DNA of 64,000 bases, from positions 66,818,416 through 66,882,415 of the forward strand of contig OX235271.1 in assembly GCA_944472155.2 (NCBI GenBank), read 5' to 3'. Under the pieces are notes generated by a model. The model worked only from the letters and a program-made list of their open reading frames with translations. It was not told the DNA's origin and did no database searches. Positions within the stretch are counted from its first letter, which is position 1; every line of letters starts with the position of its first letter. The translations under genes and the position numbers were made by a program. Shown piece after piece: positions 12,930-23,870 of the stretch. Source of the DNA: Trichobilharzia szidati. Lineage: Eukaryota > Platyhelminthes > Trematoda > Strigeidida > Schistosomatidae.

Positions 12930-13052
12930 TAAAACTCGCGCTGCAGATGTTGTTCAGAAGGACGACGAAAGCTCCGCAAGTAAACTTATCAGCTCAGAGA
13001 ACACTACCAATTGCTAATCATCCACCTGAGCTACAAATCTCCTCTATTACTT
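12930..13052 (+). repeat. PLE terminal-repeat fragment (family a) with degraded hammerhead
   Basis: A hammerhead-like block at 12941-12977 has CTGCAGA in place of the CTGANGA core, followed by GACGAAAGCTC. The family tail follows: CAGCTCAGAGAACAC and CACCTGAGCTACAAATCTCC. The A6 to C change in the core would abolish cleavage. Confidence 0.65.
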
Positions 13053-13267
13053 CAGAATACTCGCGTGTGAGACCGACTTTTGCTACACCTTGAAATCTCA
13101 CATAATTGCGTGAACACGGTTTATATAACTCGTATACGAGAGGCTATGGGACGTGAAATAGGCTTGATTTGATCAAAATGACTTAATATACCAAGGGAAT
13201 TACTGAAATTTATACAAACGTCTGTTGGATACTGAGCAGTAGCTTTGAAATGCATAAAGTATCAGTG

Positions 13268-13582
13268 GGTTATTATTATTATTCTACTAAGTCCCGGGTG
13301 AAACATAAGGCTTCAGCAGAACATCTCCATTCCACTTTGTTACCTGCAGTCCTTTCTAGGAGGCTTCATCACTGCTCACAAGCTTCAACCTCCTTCTCAT
13401 ACGGTCTCCTGCATGTCACTTTCGAAGGCCAAACTCGTCATTCCCCATTCAGTCTGTATTTGACGACCAGCCACGTGATGTCACTTAGCTGTCTCCTCGG
13501 CGTATGCACGATTCATCTCTATTTCCTTTTGTATATTTTTTGGGGAGCTGGTTCCTGGTTGGTTCGTTATCAGAGTTCATAA
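13268..13582 (-). mobile_element. 5'-truncated RTE (SR2-like) 3' fragment
   Basis: Read minus, this matches the last 300 bases of the RTE element: a TTATTATTATTA tail, AACATAAGGCTTCAGC, the ACGTGATGTCACTTAG block and the GGAGCTGGTTCCTGGTTGG block all occur in the same order at 3240-3540 and 47705-48020. It lies just upstream of the gene A exon and appears to be in an intron. Confidence 0.8.
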
Positions 13583-13672
13583 TAAGTGTTACTATTCATA
13601 TGTTTTTCGAATGCAATAGTTCCATATTTTATAATTTTGTCTTTTCTGATTCTTATATTTTTTTATCGTTAG

Positions 13673-14083
13673 ACAGGAAACCTCAACAACCAGTGCAACA
13701 GAATGACTCTGGAAATAATACAACCAGTGCAACTGATTATTCATCATATGAAAATAGTAAATCAGAAAATTCAGCACGACGTCTTATATCACCATATCAG
13801 AATATTGAAACAGATACTGGTAAAAAGCGTTTTCAAACTACTGTAAATTTACGCGACAATGTCTTATCTCAATCACAGCCTAATTTAAATCAAGATGTAA
13901 ATTATTTCAACCATAGTGCTGTTGCTAATAATCATAATAATCGCAGTAATATCGATAATTCCAATACACCCAATGACAGTAACAGTAGTATTGACAAGCA
14001 TAAGGACAGCAGATATAGTAATAAACGTTATCAGAGTGCGCCCAAAAAATCTCCAGATACCCTCCCCGGTTATACAACAAAAA
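13673..14083 (+). CDS. Gene A, penultimate exon (product not recognised)
   Basis: A 411-base internal exon lies between a clear acceptor (pyrimidine-rich tract ending in TCGTTAG) and a strong donor (AAA|GTGAGT at 14084). It is open throughout and has phase 1 at both ends, so it joins in frame to the exon at 24415. The 137 residues are hydrophilic and low-complexity, rich in Asn, Ser, Gln and Lys, with runs such as NNHNNRSN and a stretch RYQSAPKKSPDTLPGY. There is no domain, signal peptide or membrane segment. Composition is AT-rich like host coding DNA and unlike the neighbouring transposon. Upstream exons must lie before 13255 or outside the window and were not identified. The exon call rests on splice sites and frame only. 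Confidence 0.7.
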
Positions 14084-14274
14084 GTGAGTTCATTTTTTGT
14101 TTTGTTTTTGGGAAATGATTACAAAATAAGTGATTTATCCGATTATGCAGACAGTGAAAAGTGATTCTATGTTTGCTTGCACTTTTAGAAAAAATCATTT
14201 TATAAAATTGTCCATGAAATGATCCAGTACCCTAAAGTGCTTATTTGATTGATTTAGATGGTTAAGGTCTCAAG

Positions 14275-14480
14275 TGTTAGTCATTAGAGATTTGACCAGC
14301 TCCAAGTTTGATTTCGTTCTCGTTTGGTTCCCCTCAGTAGGACGTACCTGTGACCCTGGCGCTGATTGAATCCTAAACCTTCAGATTACAACGCGGACGC
14401 CTTGACCATTCAGCCACTAGGAAAGAATCAAATGGCCCATGAATTCCAACTTCTCCCAGTTCACAATTTTTAGCGCCACC
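14275..14480 (-). repeat. Degenerate SM-alpha SINE
   Basis: On the minus strand there is an A-box-like TGGCTGAATGG at about 14408-14418, a decayed B box (AGGATTCAATC) and a 5' region GAATTCATGGGCC, in the same order as in the complete copy at 14950-15175. The hammerhead is not recognisable. It lies in the gene A intron. Confidence 0.55.
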
Positions 14481-14861
14481 ACCAGCCAATGCTATCGACG
14501 ATCATTCGTGCTCACGTCCTATCTGATGTATCTCACTTGTCGCAAACTCGCAAAAGGTAAAATCCACCGGACATATGACTCCTTTCTGGTGATTGGATGG
14601 TGTATGAGATCGTCTGGTGACCTGGAGGTCCTGAAGTGGATCATCGGTGGGGTCATGAATGTGTACTGCTGAAGATTTATGTTCATTTAATGAGGAAATC
14701 AATTTAGTCTGGAATAAGATTTGATTGGCATTTGAATTTCAGCCAGTAACCTCTCATTTTAGTTTGTAAGGCCCGGAACTGTTGAAAAGGACACCTTTAA
14801 CTCCAACTTTTTTACAACACAGCTCATTCATTTTAAGTGTTGGTTTGTAGGGACTTGATTG
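14481..14861. other. Intronic spacer, nothing recognised
   Basis: Part of the gene A intron. The open frame at 14439-14672 has no recognised product. Confidence 0.35.
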
Positions 14862-14945
14862 GTTACAGGATTTTCATCATGAGCTGACATTAGTTAGAGA
14901 ACCATTGGAAAACCAGGGAGTACTGGACAGCTGTTTCGTACTAGT
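14862..14945 (-). repeat. SM-alpha SINE 3' end, inverted relative to its neighbour
   Basis: Read minus, this is the tail of the SM-alpha SINE (CGAAACAGCTGTCC, AGTACTCCCTGG, GAGCTGACATTAG on the plus strand). It faces the full copy at 14950-15175, making a palindrome with arms of about 80 bp around the intervening SINE head. Confidence 0.75.
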
Positions 14946-14949
14946 TTGT

Positions 14950-15175
14950 CGTGAATTGGCAGGAGTTAGAATTCATGGGCTGGCCATTGGATCGGGTCCC
15001 AGTGGCTTAATGGTCTACGAGCTCGCCTTGTAACCAGAAGGTCCTGGGTTCGAACCCTGGTGGTGGGTGCGTACTTATGAAGAGTCCCAAACTAGGACGA
15101 AACAGCTGTCCAGTACTCCCAGGTTTTCTAATGGTTCTGTAACTAATGTCAGCTCATGATGAAATTCCTGTAATC
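14950..15175 (+). repeat. Complete SM-alpha SINE with hammerhead ribozyme
   Basis: This is a Pol III SINE with an A box TGGCTTAATGG (15003-15013) and a perfect B box GGTTCGAACCC (15047-15057). A hammerhead follows at 15076-15112, then a tail ending in GTCAGCTCATGATGAAATTCC. It is the best preserved member of its family in the window and lies in the gene A intron. Confidence 0.85.
15076..15112 (+). ncRNA. Hammerhead ribozyme motif of the SM-alpha SINE
   Basis: The core reads ATGAAGA where CTGAAGA is expected, then stem II GTCC...GGAC around AAACT-type loop bases, then GAAAC and the cleavage triplet GTC. Stem III is the self-complementary ACAGCTGT. The single change at position 3 (C to A) is in an invariant base, so this copy is probably inactive or very slow. 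The architecture matches the known schistosome SINE hammerhead. Confidence 0.75.
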
Positions 15176-16223
15176 ATTCGTTTTAGTTTTGGTTGTTATT
15201 CACTTATATCAGTTATATCTCTCAATTAAAACTCTGTTATTTTCACTGCATTAATCGAAATATTTTGTCTCACATATATAATGGTTTTAACACTTTCAAT
15301 GATACTTGAAATTTAACCAGCTTGCTTGAACACACCAACCACCATTTGTGCAGTAGGCATCAGTTGCCGTTTGTTGAGCTTACTTTTGTACTTCCCGTGG
15401 ATGGATTTTCAGACGTCACCGTAGTATTCATACAAGTAGCCGACGTGTCGACAGAAATAAAGCATTTAGGTCCCATAAAAAATCGTTCAACGAAAATTAA
15501 TTAGCAATGTAAACAGTTGTATACTACTCTCTTCATTTCACCTGGTATACACCCACTATACAATAGTCGATAGAATCATATTACTGTTTAGAAATCAAAC
15601 AATAAACTGTCTACTATTTCACAACTTTATTGTGTTAAATGGGATTTTGTTTTGTAAATAGTTACCATGTAAACAGAATATTTTATAAGTTCCATCTGAA
15701 GACAAAATTAGCGAGTTTGTCATAATTGTTGTAAACATGAGAACTCACACCTAAAGATGGAAGTATCTTGAATATTTAGCAGTAAGTAACTTTTATATGT
15801 GAACGAATTGGCAGTTTAAACAAAACAGCACAGCAAAAGCAGAAGGTAGGAGAAGTAATCAGTTTTGAAAAAAATAATGAACTGGCTTGTTGGCTTAGAG
15901 GAAACTGAACGAAATGCATGTAAAATCTGTTTTAATTTTAAATAATTACAAGTTTCAAATTCTCAGTACTAATGTAAAGTCAGTGTTTTTATATGATTCA
16001 AATTTGGTACACTCGCCACCAGAGGCATTTCTGAGAGCCTTCTGCAGACTTTCATTAATCGGCAGTCAGAAAGAATAAGCAGCACAAGACTGTGTCAGAT
16101 AATGAACCAACCGAAAACTTGCTGCCAAACGAGTGTGATGCAGGAAATGGAAATTGTTATATATGTCCAAACCAAGTTCACTTTTAACGGTTTGAAAAAA
16201 TTTGGGCATTGGGTATATGATAT
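15176..16223. other. Intronic AT-rich DNA, nothing recognised
   Basis: Within the gene A intron. Short open frames at 15322-15504 and 16066-16254 have no support. Confidence 0.35.
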
Positions 16224-16796
16224 TCATTATGATGAAGGTTTTCGTATTTCCCAATGAATGAAAAACAAAACGAGATTGTTTTTACTGACGTTTCGCTATT
16301 TAATGCTAATAGCTTTATCAAAGTATTATAAACTGGAATTTACAAATCTCAGCATATGAGTAACAAAGAGTTAGGGGGTGAGAAAATAGACTTAGGTCAA
16401 GTTAAAAGGACATATTGAAAGTAAAAATAGCAATGAAGATCACTAAACCAAATAACAAAGGTAATAGTATGTCTGTTATGATATCAAATGCCCCCAGACA
16501 GACGAACGATGATCAAGTTAGTAAACTTTATTTTGATATCATAACAGACATACTATTACCTTTGTTATTTGGTTTAGTGATCTTCATTGCTATTTTTACT
16601 TTCAATATGTCCCTTTAACTTGACCTAAGTCTATTTTCTCCACCCCTAACTCTTTGTTATTTATATGCTGAGATTTGTAAATTCCGGTTTAATAATACTT
16701 TGATAAAGCTATTAGCATTAAATAGCGAAACGTCAGTAAAAACAATATCGTTTTGTTTTTCATTCATTGGGAAATACGAAAACCTTTATTATAATG
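16224..16796. repeat. PLE-type palindrome, family b
   Basis: Two arms of about 265 bp, 16224-16488 and 16532-16796, are near-identical in inverted orientation around a 43-base spacer. Each arm contains a hammerhead-like block (minus 16281-16327, plus 16697-16735) with stem II GCTATT...AATAGC, GAAAC and cleavage triplet GTC, and stem I TACT/AGTA. The core is TTGATAA where CTGATGA is expected. Inverted terminal repeats with minimal-stem-III hammerheads are a known feature of Penelope-like elements; assignment to PLE is inferred from that. Confidence 0.7.
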
Positions 16797-17481
16797 AAAT
16801 GGAAATTGACTGGATGTTCACTGAAGAAACCATCAAGTGACATTACGAGTGGAAGCCGAACGATTAATTGGTAGCGGGTCAGAGGGTTACAGGGTGTAGA
16901 TGGTCTGAGGAGGAAATGAAAGCCTGTGAGCGATCATGGAGTCCAAACAAATAATGATATGTCCTATAAGTCCAATACACAACGAGATTTGGCTTTCATG
17001 AATCAAAAGTCTAATGTATAAAGTTTAAGCGTTTTAAACTATCTCTCCTCTGATCTGAGCTGAAATACACATCAGTGAACTGTGTGTTTTGCCAATGTTT
17101 TCTGGACTCTGCTGTCAATTTCTATCAAATACATAAAGTTTTCAATAAACCTATGGAGAGACAAGAAAACTACTTTAATGCATTCCTGTCACAAAACTTT
17201 TCCACATCATACAAAAAAATTCATTACCCTCTGCCTTCAATGAGAAAGAAGTTTAAGTCAGACGTTTTTTTCTCAAAATGTCTTGAGATTCGTTTGACCA
17301 ATATGTGGAATGCAAAGGCTTAGCAACTCTGAATGAGAGTAAAATAACAGTTTGGTGTTATTTAGGCTTTGAATGTCTAACAGCCATATTTCATAATATC
17401 AGCAGCATTAACCCCACAAAGTAATGGGTAAATACAGTAGTTATTTAACTGACCTCGTCTACAGAAAAGAATGACAGTTGT
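16797..17481. other. Intronic AT-rich DNA, nothing recognised
   Basis: Within the gene A intron. The open frame 17075-17323 resembles no family I know. Confidence 0.35.
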
Positions 17482-18012
17482 TGTTGTGTTCTCTGATCTG
17501 GATAGTTTATTTGAGGAGCTTTCATTACCCTACAAGGCAATATCTTCAGCTCATACTTCAATTTGAAGTGAGCCCTTAGATTTCTTCACGAGTGTATTAG
17601 TCATCTCTCCTGGTGTCCTTGAACGTGGTTGATTATCTTGGTGTGTTTTCACACCCCTAGTCTACTTGTATTGCTACTCGTGTTGATTGTTTCCTTGACC
17701 TAAATCTTGACGTTTAGTGTGTGAGATTTCCCTTTTATCCATTGGTAAATTTTGTCTAGGTCACACACAAAAGGTGAAAGTTCAGGTCAGTTAACACTAA
17801 TAGCAATACAAACAGTCTAGAGGGTGTGAAATCACACAAAAACAACCAATCATGTTCAAGGACACCAGGAGAGATGACTAATACACTCGTGGAGAAATCT
17901 AAAGGCTCACCTCAAACTGAATTATGCGGTGAAGATACTGACTAGTAGGGCAATGAAAGCTTCGCGAATAAACCATCCAACACAGAGAGCACAACTACAT
18001 TAAAGTCATCCA
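17482..18012. repeat. PLE terminal repeats in inverted head-to-head pair, family a
   Basis: A minus arm (about 17482-17725) and a plus arm (about 17763-18012) repeat the same blocks in inverted order: the AGAGAACACAACTACA-type end, the hammerhead, CTCCTGGTGTCC and TTTTCACACCC. Similar blocks are found beside a PLE coding end at 21070-21590, which ties this repeat to the Penelope-like family. It lies in the gene A intron. Confidence 0.75.
17514..17550 (-). ncRNA. Hammerhead-like motif in PLE terminal repeat
   Basis: On the minus strand the core CTGAAGA (17543-17549) is intact. Stem II pairs ATTGCC with GGTAAT, and GAAA (17520-17523) is followed directly by GCT-C, giving a two-pair stem III without a loop. 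Such a stem III normally needs dimerisation. The plus arm at 17927-17965 is degenerate. Confidence 0.55.
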
Positions 18013-18064
18013 CCTGAGCTACAAATCTTCTTCATCCTATCTAAGAATGACAAGTGCATGAAAA

Positions 18065-19515
18065 CCACTTCTAAAATAATAATAATAGTTTACTTTATTC
18101 TAAAAACAGTACTTATAATACAGAATGGAATTCTCAGCACTATTCACAATATTGCATCTGATTTACTCAAAATATACATAAAATAAAAACAAAATTATTC
18201 GGAGGAATTTGTCCACATTTACGACAATTATTAGATATAATAATAATAATAATAACAGTGAGTTTGTTTCAGACGGTATTGTCGATTCAGTTTGGGAACT
18301 TTAGTATGTTATAGATTATTGGGTTTAATGTTCTGTTGATATAGTATGGTGAGGGGAAATACAAAATTAACAGTTATAACACAGCTGGAATGATGTTCAC
18401 ACTTATGAAAAAAATAAACAAAACGAAAAAATTGAGAGGATTATAAATATAAGAAATACAATAACAATAAAGAATGATGCTTTAAGGGTAAAGGAAATAG
18501 TTTATTTAGTAGTGCAAAGAAGGTTAGTTAGTTCAATTCTGACACTATTTTCATCACATAAAGTACGTGCTAAATATGGTATAGTGGAATTTTTATACTT
18601 AGACGTGCGTGCATAAATTCTTCTGAAAAGACTTCTTGTCTTACCTGAGGAGACACAAGGTTGGAGCTGCGGGTAGAGTGGGTGTTCAGAGTCTGACAAA
18701 ATTCCTTTAGAGAATTTGTTGCATAACATCAAGTGCCTATCAGTGACAATGTCAACGATATGGCCCAATGGGACACCACTCGTCCTACTGACAGTCTTCA
18801 GAGTTCTACGAAGTATGACATAGTCCTTTTTAAGCAATCCAGGAAAGAATAAGGGTGAACAGTAAAGAAGAATAGGTAAAATGCACGAGTTGATAAACTG
18901 TAAGAGGAATGGTTGAGTTATGCCTGAATGCCTTAACTTCTTATTGTAAAAAGTCAAACGAAATATTCTTTTAGAAATCTCTAAAACATGAGAGGACCAG
19001 GATTGGTCAGAAGAGACAATTAAACCAAGATACTTAACTTCAAACTTGGTTTCTATGTCAGTATCATCGATTTTGCAAGGGTCATAGGAACCAACGGCTC
19101 CATTTAACTTTCGTTTACATTGGAAACTGAAATTAACAGTCTGACATTTGGAAGGAATTAAGTTTAAGGCCGTTAGACGAAGACCATTTGCTAATTCCTG
19201 ATAGAAATTTGTTAATCTTAATGCAGTCAAGCTGAGAGTTAAGAGACATTGAAATAGTTAGATCATCGGCATACTTAACAAAGTTCATTTCATCGGAGTG
19301 AGGCAAGTCATGCAAGAAGAAAGAAAACAGAAAAGGATAAAGGACAGCCCCTTGAGGGACACCAGCCTCAGTAAGCAATGAAGTGGACGACTTTCCCTGA
19401 CATACAGTGTATTTCTTTATTCCTGAGAAATAAGAATGAAAAGTTTGGCTATGTTCATATCCAAAGTTAGCAATTAACCACCTGCAGATAAAGATGCTCA
19501 AATCCACTTTTGGAG
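18065..19515 (-). mobile_element. 5'-truncated CR1-like non-LTR retrotransposon
   Basis: A minus-strand fragment holds the second half of a reverse transcriptase and the 3' UTR. It ends at about 18065 near an AATAATAATAG stretch. The 5' truncation is at about 19515. It sits within the gene A intron, antisense to gene A. Confidence 0.85.
18502..19507 (-). pseudogene. CR1-like reverse transcriptase, C-terminal half
   Basis: Two overlapping frames (19133-19507 and 18502-19230) together encode the palm and thumb. In order they show AGVPQGAVL, the catalytic KYADDLT at about 19260-19280, the SKCQTVNFSF segment, YLGLIVSSDQSW, and a C-terminal domain with FINSCILPILLYCSP and RRTLKTVSRTSG. A frameshift near 19150-19220 separates YADD from the SKC segment. 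The N-terminal endonuclease and fingers are missing. The order and motifs fit the CR1/Jockey group of LINEs; no other function is likely. Confidence 0.85.
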
Positions 19516-20474
19516 TTGGGTTTACTACACCGTACGGTTTACAGAAGCATAGACTCTACATTCAATAAAATTTAATTTTCGAATTATGCAAGGAAAATTT
19601 CTTTAATTATGAAGTCACCATTACATTAGGATTTCCATCTACACCGTGTCATTTATTTTAGTCATCAATGGTCATATTTACATCCTTCGCGTGCGTTACA
19701 TCATTACCTTATTGGAACAATATTATAATGATTTTGATGTATATCCTTTTTTCTCATTTACCGCAAAATCTACTTATTTATATTTGTAGCGCTAAAAGCT
19801 GATATTCTTGACTAAGAAAAAATAACTTGTTACTACTTATCCCATGTGGAAATGATTCACAAATGTTGTATGTTGTTGTTTTTTTTCATTTTCGTTTTAA
19901 TTAGTGATGTGTAAATATTTTGGAATATCCTTTGTTTTCACTGCGGTTTGTGGATAACTGTGGATAACGCCCAATCATGTTATCACTTATCTAGGCTGTG
20001 CCCAAATTCTATTCTTACATTAAAGTAACGTTTGACTGTTAACTTTAGATTTAGGCGGAAAACAGTAGTAATAGTAAAAAAGAAATTTGATCTTATCTGC
20101 TTATGGATTAGTCATCTTAATACGATTAATAAGTTATATTCAGTATAAATGACACCGGGAAGATGACTGAAATAATTTAAACCAGTGCCACAATGTAACT
20201 AATAATGAAAACAATAGTGATGAAAATATGTTTTAAAAAAGCACTAAACTCCTTAAAGTCACTGTTTGAAGAGTATGATGTCGCAATTTGTAGTCAAGGT
20301 CTTTTATGCTCAAAAATATGCTCTATTCAATTATCATAATATAATAACTATAATTATGATTCGTAAATAAAAATCTTAGAATAATTTGGTTTTAGATTGC
20401 TATTCAGCTTTTATTTTAAAATAAGTAGTTCCTTAAAATGCATCACATAATGTAGATATTTTTGGTTAATCTGC
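19516..20474. other. Intronic AT-rich DNA, nothing recognised
   Basis: Within the gene A intron. No supported feature. Confidence 0.35.
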
Positions 20475-20735
20475 AGGGATTTGACTGCAAGTTTGATGAC
20501 AAACAGAGTTTTGTTAGATGTATACTGAAAACTCAGAAGTAACGGACAACCGTTTCGTTCTAGCCTGTGGCTGCTTAGCAGTAGGCACCCACAGCTCCAC
20601 CAGGGATTATACACAGGAGATTCAGGTTACAAGGCAAGCTCGTTGGGGAATCAGTCACTGGATTTGATCCTAGATGAAGTAATAAGTGCACGCTTCTGAA
20701 CAGTCTCAAATTAAAACGGAAACAATTTTCATTTC
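20475..20735. repeat. SM-alpha SINE (minus) facing a short plus-strand SM-alpha piece
   Basis: The minus copy (20475-20675) has GTGGGTGCCTACTG, GAACGAAACGG and a head with an A-box-like TGACTGATTCC. The plus piece (20680-20735) has GTGCACGCTTCTGAACAGTC and ACGGAAACAATTTTC. Both hammerheads are degraded. This is the third inverted SM-alpha pair in the window. Confidence 0.6.
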
Positions 20736-21069
20736 GCTCTTAGTTTTCGACGGTTATGTACCTTTGCTTAGTTTCTGATCATCTTGTTTATTCATCTACA
20801 ATCATTTCAAAATAATGTGTTAGTTTTATGAAGATTTGATTGGTAGATATTGGAAGAGGGTGACTAAATTATGAAGAGTGTAGAACTAAGCCCAAACAGA
20901 CGTGAGGTTCACCATTTTGGGTCACTTATGAATAGTGTTAAGAAATTATTTTTGAAATAATGAAGAATTTTTATAATTTACAACTGCCAGTTTCTTTTAG
21001 TTAATCTGAAATGGCATCTTAAATTCAAAAAGATCATTGTCACTGTAACCGAAAATTAAAACTATTAAC
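20736..21069. other. Intronic spacer, nothing recognised
   Basis: No supported feature. Confidence 0.3.
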
Positions 21070-21590
21070 CTTTTGATGTAGCTGTGTTCTCTGTGCTGGA
21101 TAGTTTATTTACAAAGCTTTCACTGTCTTACTAGACAACATCTTTAGCAAATACTTCAATTTGAAGTGAGCTTTTAGATTTCTCCACAAGTTTGTTAGGC
21201 ATCTCTCCCGGTGACCTTGGACATGATTGGTTGTTTTCGTGTTTTCACACACTAGGATACTTCTATGGGGACTGATTGCTTCGTTGACTTGAACTTTGAC
21301 CCTTTGTGTGTGAGATTTCATGCATATCGATAGGTACATTTTGTCTAGCTGTCAAAAGATATGACATTCACTCCTTCACATCGTCGCATACAAACAACCA
21401 TGGACATCAATTCGACTGGAACAACGTTCAAATATTAGACAAAGGAAACACCAAGAATGCTAGAGAACTTTTAAAAGCCTGGTATTACAGTGAATCGTCA
21501 ATCAACGAAAGCATCGCAACTAAAATATCCATCTCAGAGAACACAACTACATCAAAATTATCCACCTGAACTGCAAACCTCAATCATATG
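21070..21590. mobile_element. PLE 3' coding end plus inverted terminal repeat (family a)
   Basis: The left part (21070-21345) is the terminal repeat on the minus strand, with a hammerhead-like block at about 21108-21150 (core CTAAAGA, GTC/GAC stem II, GAAAGC). The right part (21346-21590) is plus-strand coding remnant followed by the tail CCACCTGAACTGC. Frame 21306-21569 shows HQFDWNNVQILDKGNT and ELLKAWYYSESSIN, the C-terminal end of the Penelope-like GIY-YIG endonuclease. The two halves diverge from a shared centre, as at 17482-18012. Confidence 0.75.
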
Positions 21591-22914
21591 CAACTTTCTC
21601 AGTACCATTCATAGTCAGACACCCAGCCACCGTGATAATCTGAAAGTATTTCAAAGTCTAAAAATAGCTCATAAATTTAAATTGTAACACTTGACGACAA
21701 TAGATTAGGAGAAGACAAACAGAATTGAGAAGGCAATAAAATACAGGAAGAGCATAAACAAGGGAAGAAACAAAATAATTTAACAATAAAAAAGGTTAGA
21801 AATTTCTATAAGAAGAAGAAGAATCAGCCTGTCAACACAAATGTTAGCCATGTTCACCAATTTTACTGAACGTCTGTAGTTACTCATGACTAAAATCTTT
21901 CTGACCTTAGTTTTAGCTCTGTTTGCAACCAAACCTGCCAATCTTTCTTTTTGAGGGTATGTCTTTCAGCTGTCCTAAAAATATCTCACTTCCCTTCAGT
22001 CAGCATTACTGTTCTTGGGTGGTACTGGCTGCATGTGATTAATGCAAGTAGTAACCAAGATAGTGTTTCCAAACATCCAAAATTATGCAATTACTTCCTG
22101 TGTATACCTAGTTGCTTGAGTCTCACCCTAAACTGTGCTCATTCTATCGCCTAGAGAAGAAATTATCATACACAATAATTTACAATGAAGTATACTAGAC
22201 ACATTATTAAATGAATGGAGAAAGTGTTTATTTTACTGAAAATCTTTGAGAATGAGTTCTGTGACATTAAAAATAAATCGGTTTCTTGTTTCAAAATGTC
22301 AGTGAGGAAACCAGTAGCTAACCTACCTGGTTATATTCTCCAATTAGTGGTGCTTATAGGTAGTTCGATGAAGTCTTAAAACAACAGAAACACTCTGTAG
22401 ATTTGAAATACTTAAGTCAAAAATATCTTTCTAGAATTCTGTCATGCAATATTTATTACATACAGCTTATTCTTCTAACCAGTCAGCAAAAATTTGTACT
22501 CCTCTTTGGGTTTCATAACTGTTGAGTTTTATCAACAAGGTGAATCTGCAACTAATGAGGGGTATGTATTCTGTCCAAGAAACAGGCGCACTCAATCACT
22601 CGAAATTAGTGATGAGTTATATTCCATGAAAGTGAATCGTGTGTATGAATTATTCTCCAAATGCCTGACTTAAACCTGTCCATTAAGTTTGCAGTATGGA
22701 CGCTAGGCTTAGTGACTTGAAAGTGTGATGATTATGTGTTATATAAGACACAACGTTATTAAAATGCAGTATCTTCGGCATTACCTAGAAGCATCAGATG
22801 AGTAATTTATACAACCCCAGAATAGTAGAAATGATTCATCAACGGATAAAAACCACTTAAGTCACTGTTAGTAATGATACGGTGTTTAATACATTTGCCT
22901 GGTGATTAATATCA
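21591..22914. other. Intronic AT-rich DNA, nothing recognised
   Basis: A 1.3-kb stretch of the gene A intron with no supported exon, RNA or repeat. Confidence 0.35.
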
Positions 22915-23870
22915 TTATTATTCGCCCCTTGCATTCGGAGTATGAATACTGGGCTTCAGCAATGTATATTCATTGCACCTGGTTCATTGGCATCACTTCA
23001 CATGACTCAACGACTGTCCACAATCTACCATTATGTCTCCACATGATGCCCTTCATGTGACCCCCAGACCGACACCTAATCCGTCCCTTCCCATTGAGGT
23101 CCACTGGATAACTTGGCACGTGACCTCAATCAGTGGTCACTTCAGCGTATATCCATACTATCTGCGTTAATTTTGCTTAATTTTTTGGACAACACATCAT
23201 TGGTTGGTTGGTTGCCAGAGTTCCTTATTGCACACTCCTTCTTTAGTACTCATCCAGCAGATGCAGTTGTTGATGAAAGTCTGCAGCTAGCTGTTGGAAA
23301 TGCTTTTAGTGATGTGCACGCGAATTCCCTGAAAAATTTAGAAGAAATGACTTGAAATTATGGTTGAAAATTCGAATCTTCCTGACTGACGTAGATGTCA
23401 ACATTCGTTTCAAAATGATGAAAGCCTGGCCTTAACATTCTCATTCTGTAGTTAAAACGATACTGCCCACGCGTGTGAAATAAGTGACTAGTTTTAGATT
23501 CCTCCCGTTGCTGATTGATGCTTGTTTTTATTATTAGGATATCACCATCACCTCTGTCTTCTGTATGCTCACCTGAAGTCCTGTATTCGCTGCCTCTTCC
23601 GCCAACTTGTCGGTTTTCGCTTGTAGATTCGCGAGTTTGTGAGAAATTAGGTAAACGTTATTAGAAAAATTCAAATATTTGCAAGGATCTTTCCATTAGT
23701 TCCACATGTGCCGGTCTTCTCTGTTGTATAATCTAGTTCACTATAATCAGGAATATCATCGGTATAAGTAGGCCATCATGTCTTATTGTTGGTTTTATTG
23801 TAAAGATTTCCATGATAGATTTCATTTATTTCACGCAAATCTGTTAAACAGTTAAAGTATTGACAATTTA
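22915..23870 (-). mobile_element. Degenerate RTE (SR2-like) 3' fragment
   Basis: Read minus, blocks at 22920-23230 match the RTE 3' region (the TTATTATTCG tail, GGGCTTCAGC, the GTGGTCACTTCAG block, TTGGTTGGTTGCCAGAG). Blocks at 23530-23640 match the region coding for the segment before the C-terminal domain (ATCACCTCTGTC, GCCAACTTGTCGG). It is more diverged than the 3237-6252 copy and has no open frame. Confidence 0.75.

Noticed and set aside
13250..13582. A 110-codon plus-strand frame before the gene A exon
   Set aside because: It is antisense to an RTE 3' fragment.
15003..15057. A functional tRNA gene suggested by good A and B boxes
   Set aside because: There is no cloverleaf with matching acceptor stem; the boxes belong to the SM-alpha SINE. 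The same applies to 42672-42728 and 62419-62472.
16415..16618. A 67-codon frame with a hydrophobic end
   Set aside because: It spans the centre of a long palindrome; the frame is a by-product of the inverted repeat.
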